A stretch of DNA of 50,668 nucleotides from Candidatus Acidiferrales bacterium (GCA_025451835.1 JANWJR010000032.1:1-50668); one strand, 5' to 3'. Shown: positions 7,892 to 17,459, numbered from the stretch's first letter. The notes: generated from the letters alone by a model not told the origin. Numbers and translations: made by a program.

Positions 7892-9773
7892 GTTCACCCT
7901 GGGGACCTCGCTGCTGGTCCTGGCAGTCGTGACCCTTGTGTCGGGGCTCTACATCGGACGTCTCACCCGCCAGGTTCTTCGCCAGGCAGATGATCGCGCG
8001 CATTTCGTGGCCGACCAGGTCTTCCTTGCCTGCCAGAGCGCCCTGCGCGATGCGGCCGAGCGCGGCGACGCACCAGCCTCAAATAGTCCCGCGGATCTTC
8101 GGAAGTACGTGCACCAGGCTTTGGATGACAGCAATACGCTGAATTCCGTGATGGAATCCGCCGTCGGTTACTCGCCCACGATTTATGAAATTACCATCAG
8201 CGATAAGGACAACTTCGTCCTGGTTTCAAGCGATCCAGACCTTCGCGGACAAAAAATTGCCACGCGGCCGACCGTCACCTCCCTGGTGCGAGCGGGATTC
8301 TTCCAGGAACTGCGCACTCTATACGGGCCGCAGCAAACCTACGAGTTTTCGCTTCCCTTTAATCTCGGCGCCAGCCCTTTCGGTCAAATACGGATCGGCT
8401 TGTCGTCCGCGCTGATCCGCGACGAAATATCCCCCGGGCTCATCAGCGCGGCTTACTGGGCGCTCGGCTCCGTGCTCCTTTCGACGCTGCTGGCCTTCTT
8501 CGGCACCCGCTTTTCGCTCGCTCCCATTGACAGAATATCCGCCCAGCTCGATCGCATTTCGGCCGGCGAATTCGATCTCGAGCCGGTCCGCCGCGGCGAT
8601 GAATTGGGCGCCGTCAGCACCAAGATCATTGGCATCGGCAAGCAATTGCGCGACGTCCGCGAAATTTTCAGCAATCTTCGCGAGAACCTCGACCAGGTTA
8701 TGACCGGCCTTGCGGACGGCCTTCTGCTGTTTAACGCGGAAGGCCGCGCGGTCCTCGTCAGCCCTTCCATCGAGAAATTCCTCGGCGAAAGTCCCGACGT
8801 GCTTCGCGGCAAGCGCGTCAGCCAGGTTTTTCCGCCCGGGCATCCGGCGCATGCCGCTCTGCAGATCGACGCTGACAACATCGAGCCGGTCGACGGAGTC
8901 GAAATTACGCTGGACACGCCCGCCGGGCCGCAGCGCCTCGGTCTCAACGCGCTTGCCATCCGCGAACACGGCGCTCGCATGGGCACTCTCGTGACCGTCC
9001 GCGACGTCGAATCGCTCGAGCGTATCGGCTCGCAACTCATGGTATCCGAACGCCTCGCCGCGCTCGGCCGCGTCACCGCCGGAGTCGCTCATGAAGTGAA
9101 GAACCCCCTCAATTCGATGCGTTTGTGGCTCGAGGTTCTAAAGGCGAATATGCCTGTTGAGCCGGAGGCGCAGCAAGCCGTGAAAATGCTCGACAGCGAA
9201 ATCGACCGCCTGGACCGTGCGGTGAAGACTTTCCTTAATTTCACCAGGCCGGTCGAATTGCGGCTCGAGGATACCGATGTCCGCGCGTTTCTCGATGATG
9301 TGCTCGATGCGGCTCGCCCGTCCATCACGAAGGCGCGCGTCGAACTCCGCGTCGATATGCCGTCGGAGTTTCCGCCCATTCGGATGGATCGTCAGTTGAT
9401 GCACCAGGCGCTGCTGAATCTGCTGCTCAACGCCTGCGAGTTCACCAATGCCGGCGGACGGATTTCCGTGGGCCTCAGGCGAAGCGAGGATTTCGCCGTT
9501 ATATCGGTCGCCGACACGGGAGAGGGCATCACCGCGGAAAATCAGAAAAAGGTATTTCAGCTCTTTTTCACCACACGCCCTGGAGGTACCGGCATTGGAC
9601 TCGCCAACACGTTTAGGTTTGTACAGTTGCACAATGGTCGGATAGAATTCGAATCGGAGGCCGGGCGCGGCACGACGTTCCGCATGGAACTGCCGTTGTC
9701 CCGCTCGGGAGAAGCGCCGTCAGCGCGGAAAGTTCGCGACTATAGCCGGCCCTTCGCTGAAGAGAAACGGTAA
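7869..9773 (+). CDS. Membrane sensor histidine kinase (HAMP-PAS-HisKA-HATPase)
   Basis: 634 aa. TM1 about residues 10-30, an extracytoplasmic sensor of about 155 residues with a Cache-like look (TIYEITISDKDNFVLVSSDP), TM2 about 190-215, HAMP to about 268, a PAS domain (about 275-385), then the H-box TAGVAHEVKNPLNSMRLW (His 408). The ATPase domain has NLLLNACEF, DTGEGIT, FFTTRPGGTGIGLAN. The start is inside the preceding regulator gene (23-bp overlap), and the stop shares one base with the lipoprotein start (TAATG). The architecture fits an envelope sensor driving the sigma-54 regulator encoded just before it. Confidence 0.93.
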   Translation: MRLSLKTKFTLGTSLLVLAVVTLVSGLYIGRLTRQVLRQADDRAHFVADQVFLACQSALRDAAERGDAPASNSPADLRKYVHQALDDSNTLNSVMESAVGYSPTIYEITISDKDNFVLVSSDPDLRGQKIATRPTVTSLVRAGFFQELRTLYGPQQTYEFSLPFNLGASPFGQIRIGLSSALIRDEISPGLISAAYWALGSVLLSTLLAFFGTRFSLAPIDRISAQLDRISAGEFDLEPVRRGDELGAVSTKIIGIGKQLRDVREIFSNLRENLDQVMTGLADGLLLFNAEGRAVLVSPSIEKFLGESPDVLRGKRVSQVFPPGHPAHAALQIDADNIEPVDGVEITLDTPAGPQRLGLNALAIREHGARMGTLVTVRDVESLERIGSQLMVSERLAALGRVTAGVAHEVKNPLNSMRLWLEVLKANMPVEPEAQQAVKMLDSEIDRLDRAVKTFLNFTRPVELRLEDTDVRAFLDDVLDAARPSITKARVELRVDMPSEFPPIRMDRQLMHQALLNLLLNACEFTNAGGRISVGLRRSEDFAVISVADTGEGITAENQKKVFQLFFTTRPGGTGIGLANTFRFVQLHNGRIEFESEAGRGTTFRMELPLSRSGEAPSARKVRDYSRPFAEEKR

Positions 9774-10357
9774 TGCCCAGCCGCTACTCAGACGTTCGCA
9801 TATTGTTCGTGTTGCTCGCTTGTGGAGTTTCTGTGACCACTGCGGGATGCGTGAAGGACAAGGTGCATGCAGCGCCCCCGGTGGCGACTGTCCCGTCTCC
9901 CGCTCCCACCGAAACGAAGCCTGCGACTCCCGCACCAACTCCGCCACCAAAAATTGACGCTGAGCCAACGCCTGCCGCAATGCCGACCGATAAGAACGAC
10001 ACGACCCCTCCACAGCCGCCGCCCAGGGTTCACAAGGACCAGCCTGCGGAATCAGATTCATCTTCACCCTCGGACAAGCCGACTCATCCATCCGCGCCTC
10101 AGATTTCACCGGAACTCTCCCCGGGCGATCAGGCGACTTACGCGCACAAGACTACAGAGGATGTTTCCGCTGCCGAAAACAATCTTAAACAGACGCAGGG
10201 GAAACAATTAAGCGCAGCGCAGCAGGATCTGGCCGACAAGATTCGAAGCTTTCTCGCACAATCTCTCGGGGCCAGCCAGGGCGGCGATTGGGCTCGCGCT
10301 CAAAACCTTGCCCAAAAGGCCCGCCTCCTCTCCGTCGAACTCGTCAATTCCCTTTAG
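9773..10357 (+). CDS. Proline-rich putative lipoprotein
   Basis: 194 aa. An N-terminal signal with lipobox (VTTAGC, Cys 25) is followed by about 80 residues very rich in Pro, Thr and Ala (PSPAPTETKPATPAPTPPPK), likely a wall-spanning linker. The last 70 residues are charged and helical (SAAENNLKQTQGKQLSAAQQ and so on) and probably form a small coiled domain. It starts within the stop codon of the sensor kinase gene (TAATG), so it is translated with it. It may be an accessory of the kinase's periplasmic sensor, but this rests only on context; no family is recognised. Confidence 0.8.
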   Translation: MPSRYSDVRILFVLLACGVSVTTAGCVKDKVHAAPPVATVPSPAPTETKPATPAPTPPPKIDAEPTPAAMPTDKNDTTPPQPPPRVHKDQPAESDSSSPSDKPTHPSAPQISPELSPGDQATYAHKTTEDVSAAENNLKQTQGKQLSAAQQDLADKIRSFLAQSLGASQGGDWARAQNLAQKARLLSVELVNSL

Positions 10358-10693
10358 TCCCTTGAGGCACTGGACTACCTTATTCATGCCTCCCGGTAGC
10401 CTCTTCTCACTCGTCTCTCGCACTCGCTATTCCACATCTTTCCAACCTCCAGCTTCCAACTTTTAGCCTCCAGAACTCCACAGCTCCCGTCGCTTGCAAA
10501 GCGCCCACAGCTCGCTAAGATAGACGCGTGAGCGCGATGCATGAAACTCGAGCGGTGAACGGAAAGGAGCCACAAGACGTTGACTCCCCCGCGAAGAGTA
10601 GATCGAAACTGATTCCTGGTGGCGTTCGCAGATATGCGGAGGGTCGGTGATGCACGAGGTTCGCCATCTCTGCGGCCAAATTTTGCGTCCAAT
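10358..10693. other. Intergenic region and leader upstream of thiO
   Basis: 336 bp. The first 150 bp are pyrimidine-rich on the plus strand with repeated short motifs (CCTCCAGCTTCCAACTTTT) that look like a worn simple repeat. A sigma-70-like promoter is at 10494-10521. The remaining about 165 nt would be a long untranslated leader for thiO. I checked it for the conserved TPP riboswitch core (CTGAGA and the second conserved strand) and did not find it. Confidence 0.5.
10494..10521 (+). promoter_or_regulatory. Candidate sigma-70-type promoter for thiO
   Basis: TTGCAA, 16 nt, TAAGAT: four of six matches in each box with near-ideal spacing. It would start transcription near 10528, leaving a leader of about 165 nt before the ATG at 10694. 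Confidence 0.35.
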
Positions 10694-11851
10694 ATGAAAA
10701 ACACAGGTGCGTACGACGTGGCAATCGTCGGCGGCGGGCTGATCGGCAGCTCGATTGCCTTCGAACTCGCTGCCGCAAAGCTTCACGTGATCGTCCTCGA
10801 CCGGCAGGCTCCGGGTCGGGAAGCTTCTTGGGCCGCGGCAGGAATGCTTTCGCCCGCTCCCGATGGACCGCCGACCGTTCAACTCGTTCCTCTGGCGCTC
10901 GAAAGTCTGGCGCTCTATCCATCATTTGTTGCGCGCGTCGAAGAAGAATCCGGGCAATCGACGGACTTTGTCGGTGCCGCGGGGCTGGAGATTTTCTATT
11001 CCGCCCGCGGCGAGGCCGAACGAGACGCCGCAATCGCAGACCACCGGCAACTCGGAACCGCCATCGAACCCATCACGGTCGAAGCCGCCCGCAATATCGA
11101 AAAATCAATCAGTCCCAATGCCAGCGCTGCGGCGTGGTTTTCCGACGAAGCTCGGGTCGATCCGCGACTTCTCACCGATGCCGTGATCTCCGCTGCGCAG
11201 CGGCGCGGGGTCGAGATGCGATCCGGAGTTGAAGTCACATCTCTGCTGCGTGAAGGCGATCGCTGCACGGGAGTGATGGCTAATAATGAAAAAATCGCCG
11301 CACGGCACATCATCGTTGCGGCTGGCTGCTTTTCAGGCGGAATCGGGCTCGGCTCGGAAACCGTGGCGCGGTTCGCGCCAACGATTCCCATCCGAGGACA
11401 GATGATCGCGCTGCGTCCTTCGGGCTTCGCCATGCGCCATGTCGTACGCTCCGAACGTGGTTACCTGGTGCCGCGCAGGGATGGGCGAATCATCGCCGGC
11501 ACCACACTCGAAGATGCGGGATTCGAAAAGCGCGTGACGGCTGCAGGAATGCACAAGATTCTTGAGGCCGCCTTGGAGCTGATTCCGGCGCTTGCGGAAG
11601 CCGCAGTCGTCGAAACGTGGTCGGGTCTGCGTCCCGGGACTCCCGATCAACTCCCGATTTTGGGGCCGTCGAACATAGATGGGCTTCTGATCGCGACGGG
11701 TCATTATCGCAATGGAATTCTGCTGGCTCCGGTGACCGCGAAAATTCTCCACGATTGCGTACTGGCCGGAGAAACACCTGCAAACGCGGCGATATTTTCT
11801 CCGCTTCGATTTCAGCAAGGCAATCGTCACGCGACGTCGGCGCGCGACTAA
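10694..11851 (+). CDS. thiO: Glycine oxidase ThiO (FAD-dependent amine oxidase)
   Basis: 385 aa from ATG 10694; an in-frame upstream extension to 10619 has no homology and precedes the FAD fold. The N-terminus has the dinucleotide-binding motif VAIVGGGLIGSSIAFEL (residues 9-25), then LDRQAPGREASWAAAGML, typical of ThiO. The C-terminus has the family signature WSGLRPGTPDQLPILG and GHYRNGILLAP. The enzyme oxidises glycine to iminoglycine (dehydroglycine), which feeds the thiazole half of thiamin. No other thiamin gene is nearby, so its link to the pathway rests on family only; another D-amino acid oxidase role is possible. Confidence 0.88.
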   Translation: MKNTGAYDVAIVGGGLIGSSIAFELAAAKLHVIVLDRQAPGREASWAAAGMLSPAPDGPPTVQLVPLALESLALYPSFVARVEEESGQSTDFVGAAGLEIFYSARGEAERDAAIADHRQLGTAIEPITVEAARNIEKSISPNASAAAWFSDEARVDPRLLTDAVISAAQRRGVEMRSGVEVTSLLREGDRCTGVMANNEKIAARHIIVAAGCFSGGIGLGSETVARFAPTIPIRGQMIALRPSGFAMRHVVRSERGYLVPRRDGRIIAGTTLEDAGFEKRVTAAGMHKILEAALELIPALAEAAVVETWSGLRPGTPDQLPILGPSNIDGLLIATGHYRNGILLAPVTAKILHDCVLAGETPANAAIFSPLRFQQGNRHATSARD

Positions 11852-11886
11852 AGAATTGCTCCACTAGACTTGATTGTGTACCGGCA

Positions 11887-12759
11887 TCAAAACGGATATT
11901 TGCTGCGTTCGGGCTCGCGATTCGGAGGTCCTGGGAGCGTGGAAGCCTGACCGGGGCCGGTGAACTGGTCTTTGTCGGCATCGAGAAGAATCGGCCGGTT
12001 CAATACGACTTCGACGGTGGTGCCGCGAGGTAATTCCGCCTCGGGGCCGCGCGACAGCAGCACGGTGGCCAACCCTGCGACCGCGCCAATTCCCGCGCCG
12101 ATCCCCGCTCCCTGCGCGCCTCTGCCAGCAATCGCGCCGATGCCCGCTCCAGCGGCAGTATCCTTCACCACGGTCCCCGCGTCCGACGCTTTGTCCGAAT
12201 CGCCGATCACTTTTCCCTCGTTGTTCACGGTTTCGCCGCCACCCGTGCCCGCGTTGCTGGGCGCGGCATTCAAATTGATCATGTAGGCATTCGGAAGGAT
12301 CAACGTGTTCAATTTGATCATCAGTTCAGCACGGCCCTTCACGCGTCCGGGACGCTTCGCATCAGTCACTTCGCCGCTGACGTACGATCCGGCTGGAATG
12401 GCAACTTTGCCGTCAACCATTACCGGGAAAAGAGTCTCGAAATAAACGGGATCGCCGGGGCGCGCGCTGCGCGTCGAGACAGCGTTGTGTAGAACTAATG
12501 GGATATGCGTGCCGGTCGGAACTGTCACTCTCGGGCCTGGATGCTGCTCGCCCGAGCCGGTCGCTGGCGCTTGCGGGCGCTTCGTGAGTTGCGGTATTGC
12601 GGGCGGCGCTGGCGGCTTCTCAGCCGGTGTGGATTGCGGCGCGCTCTGCTGCTGTGGGCTCCCTGCCGCAGGCGTCATCGGGCCGGCTTGTTGCTGCCCC
12701 AAGGCGGGAACGGCCAAACTCACCGCACAAAAGAGCAAACCTGCCAGGCCGTAATACAT
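11887..12759 (-). CDS. Secreted glycine-zipper protein with TrbI/VirB10-like segment
   Basis: 290 aa. The ATG at 12759 is preceded by AGGAGAGG with a 4-nt gap; the GTG at 12774 lies inside that binding site, so the shorter start is preferred. Signal peptide (YYGLAGLLFCAVSLAVPALG), a Pro/Gln-rich linker, then a beta-rich part (VPTGTHIPLVLHNAVSTRSA, VAIPAGSYVSGEVTDAKRPG) resembling the conserved core of TrbI/VirB10-like proteins. A glycine zipper follows (GAGIGAIAGRGAQGAGIGAG), often membrane-inserting. It is a lone gene, convergent with thiO, with no conjugation genes around. Envelope location is likely, function unknown. Confidence 0.78.
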   Translation of the reverse strand: MYYGLAGLLFCAVSLAVPALGQQQAGPMTPAAGSPQQQSAPQSTPAEKPPAPPAIPQLTKRPQAPATGSGEQHPGPRVTVPTGTHIPLVLHNAVSTRSARPGDPVYFETLFPVMVDGKVAIPAGSYVSGEVTDAKRPGRVKGRAELMIKLNTLILPNAYMINLNAAPSNAGTGGGETVNNEGKVIGDSDKASDAGTVVKDTAAGAGIGAIAGRGAQGAGIGAGIGAVAGLATVLLSRGPEAELPRGTTVEVVLNRPILLDADKDQFTGPGQASTLPGPPNREPERSKYPF

Positions 12760-12787
12760 CGCGCCTCTCCTCACCAGGTGCCCCCTA

Positions 12788-12797
12788 CCCTATAGGG
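12788..12797. promoter_or_regulatory. Perfect 10-bp palindrome CCCTATAGGG
   Basis: CCCTATAGGG lies 29 bp upstream of the glycine-zipper gene start and in the divergent gap before the CHASE4 kinase. Possible operator; a ten-base palindrome can arise by chance. Confidence 0.2.
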
Positions 12798-12957
12798 CTA
12801 AAGGATGCACATTCTGGCCGCCCAGGATGCATCGAGAATACGCTCTCGGGGTGCGCATCTCCATGGGCCCAGGCCGAAACACCGGGTGTACGACTAAGGC
12901 ACGTCGACCCGGCCCGACTCTACCACCCAGATATACTGGGCAAAGCGAGGCGACCCT

Positions 12958-15594
12958 TTGGATCAAGCTCACCCCAAAGCGCTCCGGATGCCGTCTTCCC
13001 TCCGCGGAAAGACGCGATTCATCATTTTTGTAACCATGGTGTGTCTGGCAGGCGGGCTATACGCGCTGTCTCGCCTTGTCCTGCTCCGGGGATTTTCTCA
13101 CCTCGAGAACGATTTCACCCGGCAGAATCTTGATCGAGCATCGAGTGCGCTTTCAAATGAGCTAACTTCACTCGACCGCACAACTAACGAATACGCCACC
13201 TGGGACCAAACCTACGCATACTTTCACAACGCGAATCCCGGTTACCTCAAGTCGGAATATGCCACATCGACGTTTCAACAGCTGAACCTAAACTTTGTCA
13301 TCCTGTTCGACAATTCCGGCAAGAAGGTTTTCGTGAAGGGAGTCGATCCGCGGACCGGAATTATTGTTCCGGTCCCGGCCGATCTCGATGGACATCTGAA
13401 ACTTGACTCGCTTCTCTTCAGTCATCGCAATACCACAAGTGGCGTCTCCGGTATTCTCATGCTGCGAGCCGGCCCCGTCCTTATAGACGCGCGGCCTGTA
13501 TTAACCAGCGACAGTAAAGGCCCGATTGCAGGGACGCTGATGTTTGGGCGAATGCTGGATTCGGCAGCGGTACAAAGTCTTTCGCAGACAACCCATCTGC
13601 AGATCGAGTTGCAGCGACTTGACGAAGAATCCAGTCAAGACAACCTCGGCTGGGTCTCCCGCATACTGTCAAGAGACACTCCCATGGCGATCCGGCCCGC
13701 TGGCGAAGATTCCATCGCCGGCTACCAGGAGTTGACAGATATTTACGGGCAGCCTGCGATGCTTCTTCGGGTCGTGCTCCCGCGCAGTATCTATGAACAG
13801 GCTCATACGACTCTTCTTCAGTTTCTATTGTTGCTGTTGGCCGCGGTTCTCGTTTTCGGCTCGATGACGATGTACCTGCTCGAACGAATGGTGCTGTCGC
13901 GCGTCGCCAACTTGAGCGAAGAAGTCACGCAGGTGGGAGCGAGCGGCGATCTGTCGGCTCGCCTGTCCGTAAAGGGCGAGGACGAACTCGCGTTCCTGGG
14001 AGTCGCTATCAACGGAATGCTTGAAGATCTGGAGCGCGCGCAGGTGGAGCGGCACGAAGGCAAGACGCGCCTGGCGGTCATGATCGAGAAAATGCCGGCG
14101 GTCTTGTGGACCACCGACACCGGGTTGCGGTTCACTTCCGGCATGGGCGCTGGGCTTGAAACACTCGGCGTGCGCCCGACGGAAATGGTGGGCCGGTCGC
14201 TCTCCGAGTATTTCCAGACCAACGATCCAGAATTTCCCGCGATCGTGGCGCACAACAAGGCGCTTGGCGGCCAGTCCTTTACGTACGAGATCGATTGGGC
14301 GGGTCGAGTTTTCGAGTCTCATGTGCAGCCGCTGCGAAGCAGCGAAGGGGATTTACTTGGCGTCATTGGCGTCGCTCTCGATATCACCGATCGCAAGCGT
14401 CTCACCGACCAATTGCGCCAGTCGCAAAAAATGCAGGCGGTCGGAGAACTCGCCGGAGGCGTCGCTCACGATTTCAATAACCTGCTGATGGTTGTAAAGG
14501 GCCATGCGGAAATGCTGCTCGATCAGCTCGCCGAGTCTTCACCCCTGCGGCAGAACGTCGTTCAAGTGCAAAAAGCGGCCGAGCGTGCCGCTTCTCTCAC
14601 GCGCCAGTTGCTGGCCTTCAGCCGTTTGCAGGTGCTGCAACCGCGAGTGATCGACTTGAACGAAGTGGTGGGGGGAATGATCCAGATGTTCTCGCGCGTC
14701 ATCGGAGCCAATATCGAACTGGCGTTTTTGCCGGGATCGAGACTCGGACACGTGAAGGCGGATCCGAGCCAGATAGAGCAAGTGCTTCTGAACCTCGTGG
14801 TCAACGCCCGAGACGCCATGGCCGGCGGCGGACGATTGACCATCGAAACTTCAACGGTCGAGCTCGATCGAAGCCATGCTGCGAAACATACCGGCATGAT
14901 CCCTGGCCACTTCGTCATGCTGGTCGTCAGCGACACCGGATGTGGAATGGACGCGAAAACGCAGGCCCGTATCTTCGAGCCGTTTTTTACGACCAAGACC
15001 CAAGGGAAGGGCACCGGGCTCGGGCTTGCGACGGTGTATGGCGTCGTGAAACAATCCGGCGGCTTTATCTGGGTCTACAGCGAACCGGGCCACGGCACGA
15101 CGTTTAAGATCTACTTGCCGGAGGTCGCTGAAGAAGTTGATCGGTCGGTCGTGGAAAAAGTGGCGCCCCGCGCGCAGAAGGGCTCCGAGACAATTCTGAT
15201 TGTCGAGGACGAAGAAAGCGTTCGCGACCTGGTGAAGGACTACCTTGTCGCCGCGGGTTATCACGTGCTTGAGGCGTCTGACGGCGTTCAAGCGCTCGAA
15301 ATTGCCGCCGGGCACAAAGGCACGATCCACATGCTGGTGACTGATGTCGTGATGCCGCGATTGAGTGGCCGCGAAGTGGCCGCACGCATTTCCGCCACCA
15401 GGACCAATCTGAGAGTCCTGTACATTTCAGGTTATACAGACGATTCCGTGTTCCGCCACGGCGTGCTGGAAGGTGGAATGGCCTTCCTGCAAAAGCCGTT
15501 TAATCTGAAGACTCTTGCTCAGAAGATCCGCGAAGTATTGGACGACCAATCGACCGCTGAGAGCGTTCCGTCGCACGCCGAATACATTTCGTAA
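12958..15594 (+). CDS. CHASE4 hybrid sensor histidine kinase (HAMP-PAS-HisKA-HATPase-REC)
   Basis: 878 aa if started at TTG 12958, which has GCGAGG seven bases upstream; the alternative ATG at 12988 lacks a binding site. TM1 about 20-42; an extracytoplasmic CHASE4 domain follows, with its typical SLDRTTNEYATWDQTYAYF. TM2 about 285-307, HAMP, a PAS domain (about 375-480), H-box GGVAHDFNNLLMVVKGHAEM, then an ATPase with NLVVNARDAM, DTGCGMD and FFTTKTQGKGTGLGLAT. A C-terminal receiver has IVEDEES, acceptor aspartate in LVTDVVMPRLSG and LQKPF. No dedicated regulator adjoins it, so its output is unclear. Confidence 0.92.
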   Translation: MDQAHPKALRMPSSLRGKTRFIIFVTMVCLAGGLYALSRLVLLRGFSHLENDFTRQNLDRASSALSNELTSLDRTTNEYATWDQTYAYFHNANPGYLKSEYATSTFQQLNLNFVILFDNSGKKVFVKGVDPRTGIIVPVPADLDGHLKLDSLLFSHRNTTSGVSGILMLRAGPVLIDARPVLTSDSKGPIAGTLMFGRMLDSAAVQSLSQTTHLQIELQRLDEESSQDNLGWVSRILSRDTPMAIRPAGEDSIAGYQELTDIYGQPAMLLRVVLPRSIYEQAHTTLLQFLLLLLAAVLVFGSMTMYLLERMVLSRVANLSEEVTQVGASGDLSARLSVKGEDELAFLGVAINGMLEDLERAQVERHEGKTRLAVMIEKMPAVLWTTDTGLRFTSGMGAGLETLGVRPTEMVGRSLSEYFQTNDPEFPAIVAHNKALGGQSFTYEIDWAGRVFESHVQPLRSSEGDLLGVIGVALDITDRKRLTDQLRQSQKMQAVGELAGGVAHDFNNLLMVVKGHAEMLLDQLAESSPLRQNVVQVQKAAERAASLTRQLLAFSRLQVLQPRVIDLNEVVGGMIQMFSRVIGANIELAFLPGSRLGHVKADPSQIEQVLLNLVVNARDAMAGGGRLTIETSTVELDRSHAAKHTGMIPGHFVMLVVSDTGCGMDAKTQARIFEPFFTTKTQGKGTGLGLATVYGVVKQSGGFIWVYSEPGHGTTFKIYLPEVAEEVDRSVVEKVAPRAQKGSETILIVEDEESVRDLVKDYLVAAGYHVLEASDGVQALEIAAGHKGTIHMLVTDVVMPRLSGREVAARISATRTNLRVLYISGYTDDSVFRHGVLEGGMAFLQKPFNLKTLAQKIREVLDDQSTAESVPSHAEYIS

Positions 15595-15706
15595 TCGAAC
15601 CCGCCGCGAAAAGAACCCTCCGCGCCGCTGCAGGTCGGCAATTTTCCGAAGTGGCACGCCGGGAAGCCCGGCTCAAGGAGTTTTAGTCTAAGACTCCGGC
15701 AGGGAA

Positions 15707-15976
15707 CTAAAACAAGACGACCGTCTGTCCGGTGAGCTCGAAACGCTTGCGGCAGCGGATATTGCGGCAGCCCGCCATTTCGTCCACGCGGACCATGTAG
15801 GAGCGCGCCTTTCCGAACCGGGCGCGATCGTCGTCATTCGCACCGGCCGGAAGCTGATTTTTCTTGGTACGAACGATCCAGCGAATTGGATAAGTGCCTT
15901 CCTGGCGGCAGTGCGGGCAGACCAGCGGAATCTGCTTTGTCTCTTGCTTCTCATCGTAAAATCTCTTGTCGTCCAT
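15707..15976 (-). CDS. Small zinc-ribbon-like protein
   Basis: 89 aa. Two cysteine pairs, CPHC (about residues 20-23) and CRNIRC (about 70-75), framed by basic and aromatic residues, suggest one zinc-binding ribbon. ATG is preceded by GGAG at a short spacing. It lies 12 bp after the polysaccharide deacetylase gene and is likely co-transcribed. No specific family is recognised; nucleic-acid or protein binding are both possible. Confidence 0.7.
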   Translation of the reverse strand: MDDKRFYDEKQETKQIPLVCPHCRQEGTYPIRWIVRTKKNQLPAGANDDDRARFGKARSYMVRVDEMAGCRNIRCRKRFELTGQTVVLF

Positions 15977-15988
15977 GCGCTCCGCCGT

Positions 15989-16702
15989 TCAGCGTTCAGG
16001 AGATCCTTGGTCCAGGCTCAGCAACTTGAATCCTGCGCCCTGCCAACGCGGCAGCCAGTATTCGAGCGCCGCAACTACATGCATGCGATCGCCATCCAGC
16101 AGGCGGTGGTCTCCATCATGCAAGAGAACGATATCGCCTCCTCTCACCCGGCGCAAGCGCCGAATCACGGGTTCGGCCGGCTGAGGTTTCCAGTCACGCG
16201 CCATCGCGGACCACATCACAATTCCCGCACCGCCACGTTTTCGCACGATTCGATCGAGCCACGGGCTGCGAAAACCGTAGGGCGGCCGCATCCAGCGCGG
16301 CTTTCGGCCGATGGCGGAAACAATCGCTTCATCGCAGCGGTCCATCTGATCCGCGATCTCTTGCCTCGAACGAAAGATCAGCGAAGGATGCGTGTCCGTG
16401 TGATTCCCAATCGCGTGTCCCCGCGCTGCGATTTCCGTTGCAAGCGCCGCCGCGGCACGCACGTGTTTGCCGACTACAAAAAATGTCACCCTCGCGTCGT
16501 GCTTTTCCAGCAATCGCAGCAATTTCGGAGTGACGCTGGGGTTCGGGCCATCGTCGAACGTCAGCGCGATTGTCTTCGCGTCGCGCGCGTGGCGAATCGT
16601 CGGGCCAAAAAGTTGCGCCGACGGGACCATCGCCGACCACGCGAACGTTCCGCCCGCCGCGCATGCCGCGCCCGCTGCCAGCCATCCTGTGGGAACCTGC
16701 AT
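15989..16702 (-). CDS. Polysaccharide deacetylase (NodB-type, carbohydrate esterase 4)
   Basis: 237 aa from ATG 16702, where a hydrophobic signal-anchor begins (TGWLAAGAACAAGGTFAW); the frame runs up to 16762. NodB motifs are complete: TFDDGPN (catalytic and metal aspartates, residues 50-51), the metal histidines in GNHTDTHPSL (101 and 105), RWMRPPYGFRSP, and LLHDGD near the C-terminus. Such enzymes remove acetyl groups from N-acetylglucosamine-containing glycans such as peptidoglycan or exopolysaccharide. The substrate cannot be told. First gene of a two-gene minus-strand operon with the zinc-ribbon protein; divergent from the membrane protein gene at 16836. Confidence 0.9.
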   Translation of the reverse strand: MQVPTGWLAAGAACAAGGTFAWSAMVPSAQLFGPTIRHARDAKTIALTFDDGPNPSVTPKLLRLLEKHDARVTFFVVGKHVRAAAALATEIAARGHAIGNHTDTHPSLIFRSRQEIADQMDRCDEAIVSAIGRKPRWMRPPYGFRSPWLDRIVRKRGGAGIVMWSAMARDWKPQPAEPVIRRLRRVRGGDIVLLHDGDHRLLDGDRMHVVAALEYWLPRWQGAGFKLLSLDQGSPER

Positions 16703-16835
16703 GTCTTCCGAATTCTCGCACGCCTCGGTCGGCATTGCACGGCGCGCCCACTCCGATGGCACACTGGGGTTCCAGCGTGCCGTCTGCTAGCATGACGCGC
16801 GAACGAAGCAACGTAGAAGTGGTCTTCGAGCGAAA

Positions 16836-17459
16836 ATGAGCGTCGTTTCCTCTCGGCGTGTATTTCCACCCTGGATGCGCTGTGCCGCGGTGCTCTGGCT
16901 CGCGATCTGGATCCCTGCGTACTGGCATACGTGGGGAGTTACAAATTTTCTTCACCTTTGCGATATCGCGGTTTTGCTCGCGTGCGCGGGTGTCGCGATT
17001 CAGAGCCCGCTGCTGATTTCGAGCCAGGCGCTTGCTTCGCTTCTGATCGATCTGATTTGGACTCTCGACGTCGCGTGGCGAGCTGTTTCAGGGCGCCAAT
17101 TGATTGGTGGAACGGAGTATCTGTTCGACGCGCGCTTCCCTCTCTGGATTCGCCTTCTTACTCTCTTTCATGTGGCGCTGCCGTTCCTGCTCCTCTGGGC
17201 GCTCACTCACACGGGATACGACCGCCGCGCCTTACGACTGCAATCGGGGATTGCTTTCATCGCGCTGATTGCCGCCCGCTTCGCGGGCGCGCAACCGAAC
17301 ATAAATTTCGCGTTCGCGGATCCGTTCCATCGCACCTGGGGGTCCGCTCCCGTTCAAATCGCGATGATATTTCTTTTCCTCGTCGTCGTATTTTATTTTC
17401 CGACGCACCTGCTGCTCGCACGACTTTTTAGGCCGCAGGGTGAAAACGGAACAATATGA
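16836..17459 (+). CDS. Multi-pass membrane protein of unknown function
   Basis: 207 aa with about six hydrophobic segments (for example AAVLWLAIWIPAYWHTW, LHLCDIAVLLACAGVAI, VQIAMIFLFLVVVFYF). No catalytic motif is recognised. Its stop overlaps the start of the ICMT-like methyltransferase by 4 bp (ATGA), so the two are made together and possibly act on the same lipid or membrane substrate. Confidence 0.75.
   Translation: MSVVSSRRVFPPWMRCAAVLWLAIWIPAYWHTWGVTNFLHLCDIAVLLACAGVAIQSPLLISSQALASLLIDLIWTLDVAWRAVSGRQLIGGTEYLFDARFPLWIRLLTLFHVALPFLLLWALTHTGYDRRALRLQSGIAFIALIAARFAGAQPNINFAFADPFHRTWGSAPVQIAMIFLFLVVVFYFPTHLLLARLFRPQGENGTI

Noticed and set aside
10370-10490. Pyrimidine-rich stretch with repeated CCAGCTTCCAAC-like words
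   Set aside because: Too worn and short to call a repeat array; mentioned only under the intergenic entry.
10528-10693. Possible thiamin riboswitch in the thiO leader
   Set aside because: The conserved TPP-binding core (CTGAGA and partner strand) is absent.
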